64,000 nucleotides of DNA from Alkalicoccus halolimnae (GCF_008014775.2 NZ_CP144914.1:1860001-1924000); one strand, 5' to 3'. Counted from the first letter of the stretch, positions 51,927-61,832 are shown. A program made the numbers and translations. Notes: generated from the sequence alone by a model not told the origin.

Positions 51927-52965
51927 TTTCACTTTGGGATCCTATCCGGATTGGAGGACCCCAAAATCCAAATCCGGAGGAAACGAAGGCATGCAGATTT
52001 CCAAAACGCCTATAGCCCCAGTCCAATTTAAAAATTCGTGAAGTAATCAGGTGAAACGGCCAAATCTGCCCGCGGTGGGTATGTCCGCTTAATGAAATAT
52101 CTGCTCCTGCCTGTTCTATTTCGTCGAGTGACACAGGCTGGTGATCGAGGACGATGGCAGGTCTGGCGTTATCAGGGATCAATTCTCTGACTGACTTTCT
52201 CTGTTTAGACGTCTTGTCTTTGCGTCCGATGATCCATCCGATATTTTCGACATGCACGGTTTCGTCTTCAAGAAGCCTGATCCCGCTGTCTTCGAGTATT
52301 TTTGACAGTCTGCTGATTTGATTACCATAATATTCGTGATTGCCGGTAACAGCAAAAATGCCGGAAGTGGATTTTAATTCACTAAGAAGGAGATGCTGGT
52401 TTTTGTTTTTAAAAATTTCCGGATCATCATCTACAATGTCACCACATAAAAATATGACGTCCGCATCGAGAGGGTTCACATGTTTTACGAGGTTTTTAAC
52501 ATGTCTGCTGCCTGAAAGACCTCCGAAGTGCATATCAGAAGCTACAGCGAAACTGAATGGTGCACTGACTCTGTCCAGATAAATGGTATATTTCCTGATG
52601 ACCGGAGTATAGGCATAATAAAGCCCAAACCCCCAGTAGACGATAAAAAGGACTCCAGCAGCGATGGCAGCTCCATTAACAACATTCGAAAAAGGGAAAA
52701 TGACAGCGAGCAGGAAAACCAGCAGGTGTACTGCCGGAAAAATGATAAGGAAGAACGGCAGACAGGCAAACCAGAGCGAACCAGCTGTTTTCAAAGCCGG
52801 AATTTTAATTCCACCTATATAGATGTAGGCAAAAAGATTTACAAATATGGCTATGATGAAATAAGGGATTGGCAGTATAAAAGATAAAATCCAGGCAATA
52901 TATAAATGAAGCCCTGTATAAATACCTAATGTGAGCAGTGTATAAGTGAAATATTTCCATTTCAT
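51898..52965 (-). CDS. Membrane metallophosphoesterase (YaeI/YkuE-like)
   Basis: 355 aa from ATG at 52965 (GGAG 9 nt upstream; the frame extends to 53058 without a site). Four hydrophobic segments in the first 130 residues, then a calcineurin-like phosphoesterase domain: VASDMHFGG, FLCGDIVDDDPE, VTGNHEYYG and SLSGHTHRGQIWP, giving the full set of metal ligands. Related B. subtilis proteins are Tat- or membrane-associated and of unknown substrate; lipid or wall-precursor phosphates are possible. Confidence 0.9.
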   Translation of the reverse strand: MKWKYFTYTLLTLGIYTGLHLYIAWILSFILPIPYFIIAIFVNLFAYIYIGGIKIPALKTAGSLWFACLPFFLIIFPAVHLLVFLLAVIFPFSNVVNGAAIAAGVLFIVYWGFGLYYAYTPVIRKYTIYLDRVSAPFSFAVASDMHFGGLSGSRHVKNLVKHVNPLDADVIFLCGDIVDDDPEIFKNKNQHLLLSELKSTSGIFAVTGNHEYYGNQISRLSKILEDSGIRLLEDETVHVENIGWIIGRKDKTSKQRKSVRELIPDNARPAIVLDHQPVSLDEIEQAGADISLSGHTHRGQIWPFHLITSRIFKLDWGYRRFGNLHAFVSSGFGFWGPPIRIGSQSEIMFVRVLQK

Positions 52966-53081
52966 GCCATTCAGCTCCAGTACCTTATTGTCGTTAAGAC
53001 TCTTAATTATGTATAATGGTTTTAGCATACGCTTAGTTATACTTTTTTCACAAACCATACGCCCGAGGGAGGCCTTTATTT

Positions 53082-53381
53082 ATGAAACCACTCAGAAAAA
53101 GAAACGGAAAATTATATACGGAAGCACGGGTAAAAATTAATGGAACATATGAATCGTTTGAGGTGCTTATTGATACCGGCCGTGAAAAAACCGTATTTAA
53201 TAAAAAAATGGTTCCTGAAGAAACACTTGATGCTATGAGTATCGGTCCGCTTAAAGTAAGTGAATTCACGACAGAACTGCAGGACATGGAAGAAGAAGGC
53301 ATTATCGGAGTTGATTTTCTATTGAAGACAGGAGCAAAGCTGAATTTGGATGCTATGACTATTTCCAGTTCCAGAACGTAA
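53082..53381 (+). CDS. Small retropepsin-like aspartyl protease domain protein
   Basis: 99 aa. Contains the aspartyl protease triad FEVLIDTGREKTVFN (Asp31-Thr32-Gly33) and the downstream hydrophobic-Gly motif GIIGVDFLLKTGAKLNLD, the pattern of single-domain retropepsin-like proteins that work as homodimers. No signal peptide. ATG at 53082 follows GAGGGAGG. It is 84 bp upstream of a DUF2187 gene. Proteolytic activity and targets are unproven. Confidence 0.75.
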   Translation: MKPLRKRNGKLYTEARVKINGTYESFEVLIDTGREKTVFNKKMVPEETLDAMSIGPLKVSEFTTELQDMEEEGIIGVDFLLKTGAKLNLDAMTISSSRT

Positions 53382-53465
53382 AAAAGACATTGATTGACCT
53401 CCGCGGAAGAACCGTGTATTATCACGTTGAAAGCTTGTAGAGATCAGGAAAGGAGACTGGAAATT

Positions 53466-53669
53466 ATGTCTGAAGAACAAGAAGAAGTGCTTGTACAATC
53501 CGGTGATCAAATTCTCATTACAGCAGGGGATTATAAAGGCGAATTAGCAAAAGTTATTACCCCTTATACAAATTCCATATCAGCTGAAATGGAAAAAAGA
53601 GATGAAGAAGGCGCAAAACCACGTACAGTTCTTAAACATGCTGAGTATGAGATTGTAGAAAAAGCATAA
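53466..53669 (+). CDS. DUF2187 (YkvS-like) small protein
   Basis: 67 aa from ATG at 53466, after GAAAGGAGAC; an in-frame ATG at 53394 lacks a ribosome site. SGDQILITAGDYKGELAKVI is a KOW-like beta-barrel signature of DUF2187, followed by ISAEMEKRDEEG and VLKHAEYEIVE. Family function unknown; possibly nucleic-acid binding by analogy with KOW motifs. Strong terminator follows. Confidence 0.8.
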   Translation: MSEEQEEVLVQSGDQILITAGDYKGELAKVITPYTNSISAEMEKRDEEGAKPRTVLKHAEYEIVEKA

Positions 53670-53675
53670 ACGATT

Positions 53676-53711
53676 AAAAAGTACGCCCGTATCTCGGGGC
53701 GTACTTTTTTT
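53676..53711. terminator. Bidirectional terminator after the DUF2187 gene
   Basis: AAAAAGTACGCCC and GGGCGTACTTTTT with an 8 nt loop and seven T residues. Confidence 0.87.
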
Positions 53712-53766
53712 GAGGGCACACGGTTCAAACCTGCTCCCTGCCCTTAGAGGCATGAAAGTAACTTTA

Positions 53767-55128
53767 TTAAATGAACTGGAAATAATAAAGACTGTAAAGG
53801 GCAGTACCGACACAGACAAAAGCAGCAGCTACAAAAGAGGCATTTTGTTTAATTACAGATAAAGGCGTGACATCCATCAGGCGGGAAGCCATCAGCACCT
53901 GACCTGAAAAAGGAGAAATCTGTGTGGCGATCGTCCAGGAAGAGACGAGCAGAAGTGCTGCGTATTCATGACTGATACCAAGAGACTCCGGGCTGAGAGA
54001 GCTGCCGATACCAATGATGATAATGATTGGATGGACCCCGACAAGAGCAAACATAAGCGTAACTAACATAATAATAAAGGAAAAGAGAAGAACGGAGCCG
54101 GATGTCCATACGGCAAGACTGTTGGAAATAACTTCTCCTGCAGCAGTGGAAGAAACTGCTGTCCCGAAAAATCCTGCAGCGATAAAAATAGCCATTTCAT
54201 TTTTCACCCGCAAAAATGAATGTCTGATGTCGGAAAACACATAAGACAAATAGCCGCCCATTTCCTTTTTCGCCAGGGCAAAAACGATAGGGAGAAAGAT
54301 AGCGAGCAGTGAAACGATGACAATCATAGAAGCATCTGCGTTGTAATAAAATAAGAAAGAAAGACTGACAAACAAAATACCAAATCGAATGAGAGGCAGA
54401 ATGGATACCTTGTGTTTTAGGGAACGCGAAGTATTTTCAATCGTGACATCGCCGGAAAAGTCAATCCGGCGAAGCCAGAGTGTGGAAAGGCCGGCAAAGA
54501 CGGCAGCAAGAAACAGGCCAAAAAAACCGATGGAAAACCAGGATATATCAAAAATAGCTACGACAAGCCCTATATTTACAAAATAAGGCGACCAGAGCAT
54601 ACAGCAGGCAAATCCTCTCATCAAATGAAGGGTGAGCTTCTTCTGATGAAAACTGCGGAAGCTTTCATCTGCAATCTGCCGTATAATAGCCATAGCGCCA
54701 AAGTTAAGAATAAATCCAATACAGAGCATTAAAGTAAAACTCAGCCGGTAGGGATGGTTGCCTGATTCTGCACTCTTTTCTGCTATGTAATGCTTGAGAG
54801 ATGTTAAATAGCCTGTGAAACTCATATAAGCTCCGACTAGTGGGATCATCAGAAAAAGAGATAGTACGTTTGTATTTGTACCAAACGCTTCGGTCATTTC
54901 CAGAGGGCTGATATTTTCCATTAAATATATAAAGAATGCACCTGCCGTTAACAGACTGATGATTAATTTATTCGATCGATTAATAAAAAAGAAAGCAGCA
55001 ATGAGCAGCGCAAGGGAAAGAATGCCGTAAATGAGTGATAACTGCATGGGGGTCACAGCCTCCAGCAGGAACAGTCCTGTAGTTGTATAAGCTGTAATAC
55101 CCAGCAGCAGCTGCAGCCGGTTTGACAG
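53767..55128 (-). CDS. Polytopic membrane permease, paralogue of 56009-57361
   Basis: Start set at CTG 55128 (453 codons), 8 nt after AGGAGGTGATC, a near-perfect match to the 16S 3' end; the in-frame ATG at 55167 has no ribosome site and would overlap the divergent promoter. About 12 hydrophobic segments. Shares blocks with the downstream paralogue: LMRGFACCMLWSPYFV versus LRAFAVALCWSPMEI, and ALVGVHPIIIIIGI versus MIGIHPIATIAVL. The layout recalls ion-transporter-superfamily permeases, but the family and substrate are not identified. Confidence 0.7.
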   Translation of the reverse strand: MSNRLQLLLGITAYTTTGLFLLEAVTPMQLSLIYGILSLALLIAAFFFINRSNKLIISLLTAGAFFIYLMENISPLEMTEAFGTNTNVLSLFLMIPLVGAYMSFTGYLTSLKHYIAEKSAESGNHPYRLSFTLMLCIGFILNFGAMAIIRQIADESFRSFHQKKLTLHLMRGFACCMLWSPYFVNIGLVVAIFDISWFSIGFFGLFLAAVFAGLSTLWLRRIDFSGDVTIENTSRSLKHKVSILPLIRFGILFVSLSFLFYYNADASMIVIVSLLAIFLPIVFALAKKEMGGYLSYVFSDIRHSFLRVKNEMAIFIAAGFFGTAVSSTAAGEVISNSLAVWTSGSVLLFSFIIMLVTLMFALVGVHPIIIIIGIGSSLSPESLGISHEYAALLLVSSWTIATQISPFSGQVLMASRLMDVTPLSVIKQNASFVAAAFVCVGTALYSLYYFQFI

Positions 55129-55190
55129 GGTGATCACCTCCTGAAGCGTATTTATTAATCGTACCATATAAAGGATGGAGGATGGTTTTT

Positions 55191-56012
55191 ATGAAACATA
55201 GAATTATTCTGATTACTGGAGCAGGAAGCGGCTTCGGCTTGTTGATGGCAGAACGGTTCCGCCGGAACTATACAGTGCTTGCAGCCGTAAAGAAAAAAGA
55301 GGATACAGTAAAGCTGAAAAAGTACGGACTTGATTTTGTGTATGAAATGGATATAACTGATGAATCGGCCAGAAAAAATATGCTGGCGGAAATTGAACAG
55401 AAATTCGGAAAGATTGATGTATTAGTTAATAACGCAGGCTTCTGTCAGGGAGGAGTGGCAGAAGCGCTTTCAGAAGCAGACTGGGAGGAGCAGATGAATG
55501 TCAACGTTGTCGGTACGGCAGCTCTGACGAAAGAAGCACTCCCGCTTTTGAAGCGGGGCAGAGAAGCAAAAATTATTCAAATGGGCAGTATAAGCGGAAG
55601 AATTGGATTTCCAGGTATCGGTGCATATGCGGCTTCCAAATTTGCTCTGCGCGGTCTCAGTCACTCTCTGCGTCTGGAACTTCTTCCTAAAGGGATTCAC
55701 GTAGTACATATGGAAATTGGCTCATTTAAAACTCCAATATGGAATAAAAGCCGTACCAGAGCCCGATTTTACAATGGAAACGATTATAAGAAACTTGAAG
55801 AAAGCCTGGAGCAGCATACGGAAAAAACAGCTTCTTCAGGGGATAAGCCGGTAAAAGTTATAAATAAAATTGAATCTGTCATTCATAAAAAGAAGCCGGC
55901 TTTTAATTATCGTACTGGAAAAGGAGTTATCTTTTTAACGGCCTGTGAAACATTTCTTCCTCATCGAGCCTTTGAAAAAATAATAATACGTCAGACTGGA
56001 GGAAAAATATGA
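55191..56012 (+). CDS. Short-chain dehydrogenase/reductase
   Basis: 273 aa from ATG at 55191 (GGAGG 9 nt upstream; ATG at 55182 abuts that site). Classical SDR: ILITGAGSGFGLLMAERF (NAD(P) site), VLVNNAGFCQGG, and catalytic Ser...YAASK (GSISGRIGFPGIGAYAASKF). The C-terminal extension of about 80 residues matches the group acting on retinol/steroid-like or long-chain substrates; substrate unknown. Overlaps the following permease by 4 bp and is divergent from the first permease. Confidence 0.9.
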   Translation: MKHRIILITGAGSGFGLLMAERFRRNYTVLAAVKKKEDTVKLKKYGLDFVYEMDITDESARKNMLAEIEQKFGKIDVLVNNAGFCQGGVAEALSEADWEEQMNVNVVGTAALTKEALPLLKRGREAKIIQMGSISGRIGFPGIGAYAASKFALRGLSHSLRLELLPKGIHVVHMEIGSFKTPIWNKSRTRARFYNGNDYKKLEESLEQHTEKTASSGDKPVKVINKIESVIHKKKPAFNYRTGKGVIFLTACETFLPHRAFEKIIIRQTGGKI

Positions 56013-57361
56013 TTCAGCGATCGTCCCATTATATACTGTTTTCATGGGTTATTTTGCTTTACCTGATCGAAATATTTTTTCCTGTGCCTTACATAAACGA
56101 CGTGCTTGCAGGAAGTACGATTGTTCTTTTTTTACTATCTTTCCCTTATGCTTCGACTCTCTTTAAAATTCTGGCAGCAGTTTTTACAACAGCCGGATTT
56201 TTCTTTATTTTTTTCTACAGTCTTCCTACAGGAGAACTGTATTTATATGTTAATGAAAATCTTTCGCTGCTCGCTCTTTTATTTATGCTGCCTTGGATGA
56301 ATAGTGTCGTCAGGGCGGGGAGGTATGATCGGAAGATAAATACGCTCCTCTCAGCGAACGTCAACGATCTTGGTAAATTATATCAGCGTGCATCGGTGAC
56401 CAGTTATATACTCGTAGCTTTTATCAATTTGTCAGCGCTGAGTCTCTCACAGGGCGTACTCAGGGATAATCTGCAGCGCTTTGACAGGAAGCTGCAGCAG
56501 AGTTTTATTGCACAGACGACGCTTCGTGCTTTTGCGGTTGCGTTGTGCTGGAGTCCGATGGAAATACTCGTAGCCATCAGCGTGGATGCTACGGGAGTCA
56601 GTTACTTTTCAATGCTGCCCTGGCTGATGCTTGTCTCTTTTTTAACATTGACAATCGATGGTTTTATAGGGAGGTACCGCTATCGGAAGACCGCTTACTC
56701 GCAGCAGAATAACGGTGGATCAGTAAAACAGATTCTAAAACCGATGGTCACTCTGTTTACAGCTCTGTCGCTGTTTCTCGCTTCCATTGTTATAATTGGC
56801 AATCTTTTTGGCTTCGATTTTATTCTGACAGTGACGCTCGTTATTTTCCCGTTTGCTTTTACTTGGGCAGTACTCGGCAGAAGGAGAAGGAGCTTTTTGT
56901 GGATTGGAGTGCCGCTCTGGAAAGAACGCAACAGCCATATGCAGAATTTTATTCTGCTGTTTGTCTCCCTTGCGTTCTTTTCCACGACGCTTAATGAAAC
57001 CCCGCTTCTGGAAATGGTTCAGGATCCTTTTCTGGCCATGGGGGAAACCCCCTGGATCGTTTTATTTATGATTCAGCTGACGTATCTGGCTATGAGCATG
57101 ATTGGAATTCATCCTATTGCAACCATCGCCGTTCTTATAGAAGCTGTTTCTCCTTTGTTCTCGATCGCTAATCCATTAAGTTTCAGTATTGTTTTCGTAA
57201 GCGGAGCACTCGCAACAGCTACCGTCGGTACATACGGAGTGACTGTTACGATGACGGCTATGAATACCCAGCAGAACCCATACCGGATTACGTGGATGAA
57301 CATGCCGTTTGCCCTCCTTTACGGTACAATAGGTACGATTACCGCTATTCTTCTTCTTTAA
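56009..57361 (+). CDS. Polytopic membrane permease, paralogue of 53767-55128
   Basis: 450 aa with about 12 hydrophobic segments. ATGA overlap with the SDR implies coupled translation (GGAGG ahead). Homology to the divergent permease is visible in the WSP and GxHPI blocks and in overall hydropathy; charged loop near residue 290 (GRRRRSFLW). Probable secondary transporter of an organic or inorganic anion; the substrate is not known. The SDR between the two suggests a shared metabolite. Confidence 0.72.
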   Translation: MIQRSSHYILFSWVILLYLIEIFFPVPYINDVLAGSTIVLFLLSFPYASTLFKILAAVFTTAGFFFIFFYSLPTGELYLYVNENLSLLALLFMLPWMNSVVRAGRYDRKINTLLSANVNDLGKLYQRASVTSYILVAFINLSALSLSQGVLRDNLQRFDRKLQQSFIAQTTLRAFAVALCWSPMEILVAISVDATGVSYFSMLPWLMLVSFLTLTIDGFIGRYRYRKTAYSQQNNGGSVKQILKPMVTLFTALSLFLASIVIIGNLFGFDFILTVTLVIFPFAFTWAVLGRRRRSFLWIGVPLWKERNSHMQNFILLFVSLAFFSTTLNETPLLEMVQDPFLAMGETPWIVLFMIQLTYLAMSMIGIHPIATIAVLIEAVSPLFSIANPLSFSIVFVSGALATATVGTYGVTVTMTAMNTQQNPYRITWMNMPFALLYGTIGTITAILLL

Positions 57362-57507
57362 CAGTATTATCATCAAGGTACTAATATCTTAGTTTATTTT
57401 TATTACGAAAAAACATTGCTTTTAACTGTCTGATCTGTGGAAGAGTATAAGCGTCTACGGCCGTTCTCATAACAACATTTGTATAAATTAAAAAGAAGTA
57501 TATTAAA

Positions 57508-58146
57508 ATGAAAGCATGTATATTTGATCTGGATGGAGTAATTGCGGACACTGTGGAGTTTCATTACCTGGCATCAAAAAAGACTGCAGATGTATTGGAT
57601 ATTACGTTCACGCGGAAAATGAATGAGCAGTGGCAGGGAAGAAGCAGAAAAGCTCTCATGGAGGCAATGCTCTTTCAATCTTCTGAAACAAAATATACGG
57701 AAGCAGAACTTGGTCGAATGAAAAACGATATTTACAGAACTTATATTAACTATCTCACCCCAGAGGATACACTGCCGGGCGCTGCAGAATTGATTTATGA
57801 TTTAAAAAATAACGGAGTTCCGCTTGCACTCGCTTCTTCGAGTTCCAATGCAGAATTTGTAATAAGGAAACTGGGTCTTTACAGCTCTTTTGACTATATT
57901 GTTCCTGTAGAGGACGTAAAGAACATGAAGCCGGATCCGGAAATTTTTCTGAGAGCAGCAGCATTTTTGAATATTTCTCCGAAGGACTGTGCAGGAATCG
58001 AAGACAGCGTGGCAGGGACAAAAGCAGTAAAACAGGCAGGGATGACAGCGGTCAGTGTCGGCAAAGATAATCCCGGAGGAGATATTCATGTCAGCAGTCT
58101 GCTGGAACTGAATTATTTTATACTTTGTGAAGCTGTAGAGCGATAA
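57508..58146 (+). CDS. pgmB: Beta-phosphoglucomutase-like HAD hydrolase
   Basis: 212 aa, HAD subfamily IA. Nucleophile and acid/base Asp8 and Asp10 in CIFDLDGVIADT, LALASSSSNAEF (motif II), and EDVKNMKPDPEIF plus GIEDSVAGTKAVKQAG (motifs III/IV). The length and cap pattern are those of beta-phosphoglucomutase, which interconverts beta-glucose 1- and 6-phosphate. No maltose or trehalose phosphorylase gene is beside it, so another phosphosugar is possible. No clear ribosome site (AAAAGAAG). Confidence 0.8.
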   Translation: MKACIFDLDGVIADTVEFHYLASKKTADVLDITFTRKMNEQWQGRSRKALMEAMLFQSSETKYTEAELGRMKNDIYRTYINYLTPEDTLPGAAELIYDLKNNGVPLALASSSSNAEFVIRKLGLYSSFDYIVPVEDVKNMKPDPEIFLRAAAFLNISPKDCAGIEDSVAGTKAVKQAGMTAVSVGKDNPGGDIHVSSLLELNYFILCEAVER

Positions 58147-58207
58147 GCGGAAAAATGTAATAATAAAACTAATAAACTATTTTCAAGCGGTTGGAGGAAG
58201 ATAATCT

Positions 58208-61200
58208 ATGAGTGAACTATCGACAGTGGAATTAACTGTACAGGAACAGGAGCGTCTGCGGAAGATTGAAGATAAAAAAACGAGTGGTATTTTTGAAATT
58301 GCTTTCTGCGGTCATTTTTCAGCAGGGAAGTCGACGCTTTTGAATGCACTTGTCGGCGCGGAAGTTCTGCCTACAAGCCCTATCCCTACAAGTGCGAATA
58401 TTATTAAGATCACCAAAGGGGATTTCGGTTTAAAACTGATTGGACCAAATGGAAAACTGCTTCACAGTTATGAAGGGGAAATACCGTGGAGCGATATTAA
58501 ACAATGGGGGAAGGATGGAGAACAAATCAGTGAACTGCACATCCAGGCTCCTTTGTCTTTTCTATCAGAGAACGGAGTAATTGCGGACACTCCCGGTGTC
58601 GATTCTACTGATCCAACTCATGCGAGCGTTACGGCCGAACAGCTGTATTCCACCGATGCCATCGTTTACGTCATGGACTATAATCATGTTCAATCGGAAA
58701 CGAATCTGCATTTTCTGAAACAGCTCTCTGAATCCGGCAAACCGGTATTCATTGTTATTAACCAGGTTGATAAACATGAGGAGAAAGAGATGACAGCAGA
58801 GGATTTTCGAAGCCGGATTGATGAGGTATTTGAAGAATGGCATATTCACTATGCACAATTTTATTTTACTTCTATGAAAACACCGGATCATCCATTAAAT
58901 GAGTTTGATACTTTTAAAAAGAAAATGAAGGCGATATTAAAAGCAGGAAGTGCTTTTACCGACCCTTCCCAGCACGCCCTGAAAAGAGGGTTTTATGAAG
59001 CACTCGTTAACCGCCTGCGTAAGGAAAGAGAAACGAGCAGGGAAGAAGTACTTCAAAAAGCAGGAGAAGAGGGGTTTACTCAGCAGGAAGTAGAAGAAGT
59101 ATCTTCGGTTTATGAAAAGATCCGGGCAGCTTCCACATATGAAGAGCAGCTGGAAGACGATTATAAATCTGAGATGAAACGACTCTATGACAATGTGCAT
59201 CTTTTTCCTGCTGCTACTACAGAACTCGTGGAACGTTACGTAGAATCCAAGCAAAAACAGTTTAAAGTCGGGTTTGTTTTCTCAGGAAAGAAAACGAAAG
59301 AAGAGCAGCAGAAACGGCTTGATCAGCTGACAGTGGAAGTTAATGACAACTTGAAATCCCAGCTGATATATTTTGTAGAAGATTATTTTCGAAAAGTCCC
59401 TGTACACCAGCTTTCCAACGAACAGGCTTTTTTGGAAGCAATGAAAAATCTTAATATAACTATTACTCCGGAATGGATCGACAGTCACGTAACGACAAAA
59501 TCCATTAACCGTGAGTATATCTATACATTAACAAAACAGATGAACGAAAAAATCGTACGGGAAGTAAAAACCCGTGCTAACGAATTGTTACAGCTTTATA
59601 TTGAAGGTATGAAAGAGAGAAAAGCTGAAGAAGTTCAGAAACTTGAACAGAAGCGCAGCCAGTTTGGTAACCTCGAAACGTTTCACGAGCATTTAACCGC
59701 CCTTGACAGAGAGTTCCAAGAGTTATTAAAAGAAGCTGAACATTTCAAACCACGCGCCGGTTCAGTAAAGCCTCTTGAGGATATGCTCCGGGAGATTACG
59801 AGTGCCGAAGATATCGAGGAAGAAACCTTCTGGAAGGATATTACGTTTATACCTGAAGATGATGAAGAGCATCATGCTTCTGTCCCGGAGCATGCAGTAA
59901 GCGTTTCTATCGATGATGACGCTGTACAGCCATGGATAGAATCTGTTAAAGAATGGAAAGAAGATTTAAAGCACCATCCGCTCTTTATAGAAGAAGCAGC
60001 AGCTCTTGAGTCTACTGTTGATAATTTTGAAAAGTCCTCTTTCACAATTTCTTTATTCGGTGCGTTCAGCGCAGGTAAATCAAGTTTTGCCAATGCCCTT
60101 TTAGGAGCGGACATAATGCCGGTCTCCCCGCACCCAACAACTGCGACTGTGAATACTGTAAAGGAGCCGGGGGATGGTTTTTACCATGGAGAAGCGGTAG
60201 TCCATTTTAAAGACCGTACAAGGCTTTCAGAAGAAATTCATTCCGTAGGAAGGTCGCTTCGCCAGGAATTGGATATAGATAGTCTTCCGAAATGGAACTA
60301 CCGTTCTCTAACAAAGGTAACGAAACAGCAGAAATCGAGCATAGATTATTTGAAAATACTGCAGAAAACCCTCCGGGAGCGGCAGAATGTAATAGGGACG
60401 AAAGAAAAAACAAGCATAGATCAGCTTGCTCCCTATATTGCAGATGAAGAGACGGCATGTTTAATAGATAATGTGACAATGTATTATGACTGTCCATTGA
60501 CAAAGGAAGGAATCATTCTCGTTGATACGCCTGGAGTTAACTCCATACACGGCCGCCATACAAACGTGGCGTTTAAACAGCTGGAAATGTCTGATGCTAT
60601 TTTTTATCTGACTTATTATAATCACGCTTTCTCCAAGTCGGATCAGTACTTTCTGCAGCAGGTAAGTGCTGTAAACGAAAGTTTCGCAAATGATAAATTG
60701 TATTTTGTAATTAATGCAAGTGATCTTGCATCTACTGACAGAGAACTCCAGGAAGTGAAAGAGCATGTATCTACCCAGCTTTCCCAAAACGGCTTTGCCA
60801 ACCCTAGATTATTTCACGTATCAAGTAAACTTGCACTCAAAGAAGGTTCATCAGACAGCTCGTTTGCATCATTTGAAGCGCTTTTTTACAAACATATTTT
60901 AGGAGAACTTAAATTTCTCGGGCTGCAGCTTATACAAAAAGAGACAGACAAGCTTATTCACCAGCTCGATCATTATTATGCCTATATGCAGGAGGAAGAG
61001 ACAAATAAACAAAAAAAGCTTTCTGAGTTGAAATTGAAATTAAAGGAAGAAATCGCTAAGGCTGAAAAAAAATCCTTTCAATACGTGGAACGAGACGCTT
61101 TCCGGGAACTGGAACAGCTGTCCCTTTATTTACGAAAAAGAATGAGTTTTGTTCTGCATGATTATTTTCAGGAAGCGGTTAATGTTTCCGTACTGACTGC

Positions 61201-61777
61201 AGACAGCAGAAGAGACCTCCAACAGCAGCTGGAACAGGCTCTCACTGACTGGGCAGTGATGGGCGAACAATTTCTGCGTCAGGAATGGGAAGCAGTATCT
61301 ATTCGTCTTGACCACGCTATTCAGCGTCTGTTCCGAAAATGGTGTGAGAGCTACGAAGCAGATCTGCAGAACAGTCTTGGAGAATTTCAATTCCCGCGTC
61401 CGTCCTTTTCTCCGGCCATTCGAACTTCGTTAGGAGAAATATTGCTGCTGGAAAACATGGAAAGCTACAAACATTTCCTGAAAAATAAGCGGGAATTTTT
61501 TGAAGGCGGTCTCAGCAGGGAATTGAAAGATAGAGTCGTACAGGATGCAATGAAAAAAATTACAGCTGTATTAAAAGAAAAAGAAGATGAGGTTCAGAAG
61601 GTGCTGATTCCAGCTGTTCAGGGAATTACGGAAGCCACACGCGGTTCACTCATTCAGGCATTGGAAAGAGAGCAGCAAAAATATGAAGCGCTTATGAATA
61701 AAGCAGAAGGAGATTTTATTAAAGAAAAACTGCTTAAAACTGAAAATTTCCCGGAACAGCCGTTCCATAAGGCATAG
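58208..61777 (+). CDS. dynA: Bacterial dynamin DynA (two fused dynamin units)
   Basis: 1189 aa, the length of B. subtilis DynA (YpbR). Two dynamin modules: first GTPase with P-loop FCGHFSAGKSTLLNAL (about residue 35) and ADTPGVDSTDP; second with LFGAFSAGKSSFANAL (about 617) and VDTPGVNSI. Each is followed by long helical stalk regions rich in Glu, Lys and Gln. Tethers and fuses membranes nucleotide-independently and helps repair membrane damage. ATG follows TTGGAGGA. A small two-helix membrane protein gene follows by 55 bp. Confidence 0.94.
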   Translation: MSELSTVELTVQEQERLRKIEDKKTSGIFEIAFCGHFSAGKSTLLNALVGAEVLPTSPIPTSANIIKITKGDFGLKLIGPNGKLLHSYEGEIPWSDIKQWGKDGEQISELHIQAPLSFLSENGVIADTPGVDSTDPTHASVTAEQLYSTDAIVYVMDYNHVQSETNLHFLKQLSESGKPVFIVINQVDKHEEKEMTAEDFRSRIDEVFEEWHIHYAQFYFTSMKTPDHPLNEFDTFKKKMKAILKAGSAFTDPSQHALKRGFYEALVNRLRKERETSREEVLQKAGEEGFTQQEVEEVSSVYEKIRAASTYEEQLEDDYKSEMKRLYDNVHLFPAATTELVERYVESKQKQFKVGFVFSGKKTKEEQQKRLDQLTVEVNDNLKSQLIYFVEDYFRKVPVHQLSNEQAFLEAMKNLNITITPEWIDSHVTTKSINREYIYTLTKQMNEKIVREVKTRANELLQLYIEGMKERKAEEVQKLEQKRSQFGNLETFHEHLTALDREFQELLKEAEHFKPRAGSVKPLEDMLREITSAEDIEEETFWKDITFIPEDDEEHHASVPEHAVSVSIDDDAVQPWIESVKEWKEDLKHHPLFIEEAAALESTVDNFEKSSFTISLFGAFSAGKSSFANALLGADIMPVSPHPTTATVNTVKEPGDGFYHGEAVVHFKDRTRLSEEIHSVGRSLRQELDIDSLPKWNYRSLTKVTKQQKSSIDYLKILQKTLRERQNVIGTKEKTSIDQLAPYIADEETACLIDNVTMYYDCPLTKEGIILVDTPGVNSIHGRHTNVAFKQLEMSDAIFYLTYYNHAFSKSDQYFLQQVSAVNESFANDKLYFVINASDLASTDRELQEVKEHVSTQLSQNGFANPRLFHVSSKLALKEGSSDSSFASFEALFYKHILGELKFLGLQLIQKETDKLIHQLDHYYAYMQEEETNKQKKLSELKLKLKEEIAKAEKKSFQYVERDAFRELEQLSLYLRKRMSFVLHDYFQEAVNVSVLTADSRRDLQQQLEQALTDWAVMGEQFLRQEWEAVSIRLDHAIQRLFRKWCESYEADLQNSLGEFQFPRPSFSPAIRTSLGEILLLENMESYKHFLKNKREFFEGGLSRELKDRVVQDAMKKITAVLKEKEDEVQKVLIPAVQGITEATRGSLIQALEREQQKYEALMNKAEGDFIKEKLLKTENFPEQPFHKA

Positions 61778-61832
61778 TCCTTTTTCTCAGCTTCTCTTTT
61801 GAATTATAATTAAGCTGGTGGTGGTATATTTA

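Noticed and set aside
57362..57507. Possible regulatory RNA before pgmB
   Set aside because: AT-rich, without recognisable aptamer, T-box or strong hairpin.
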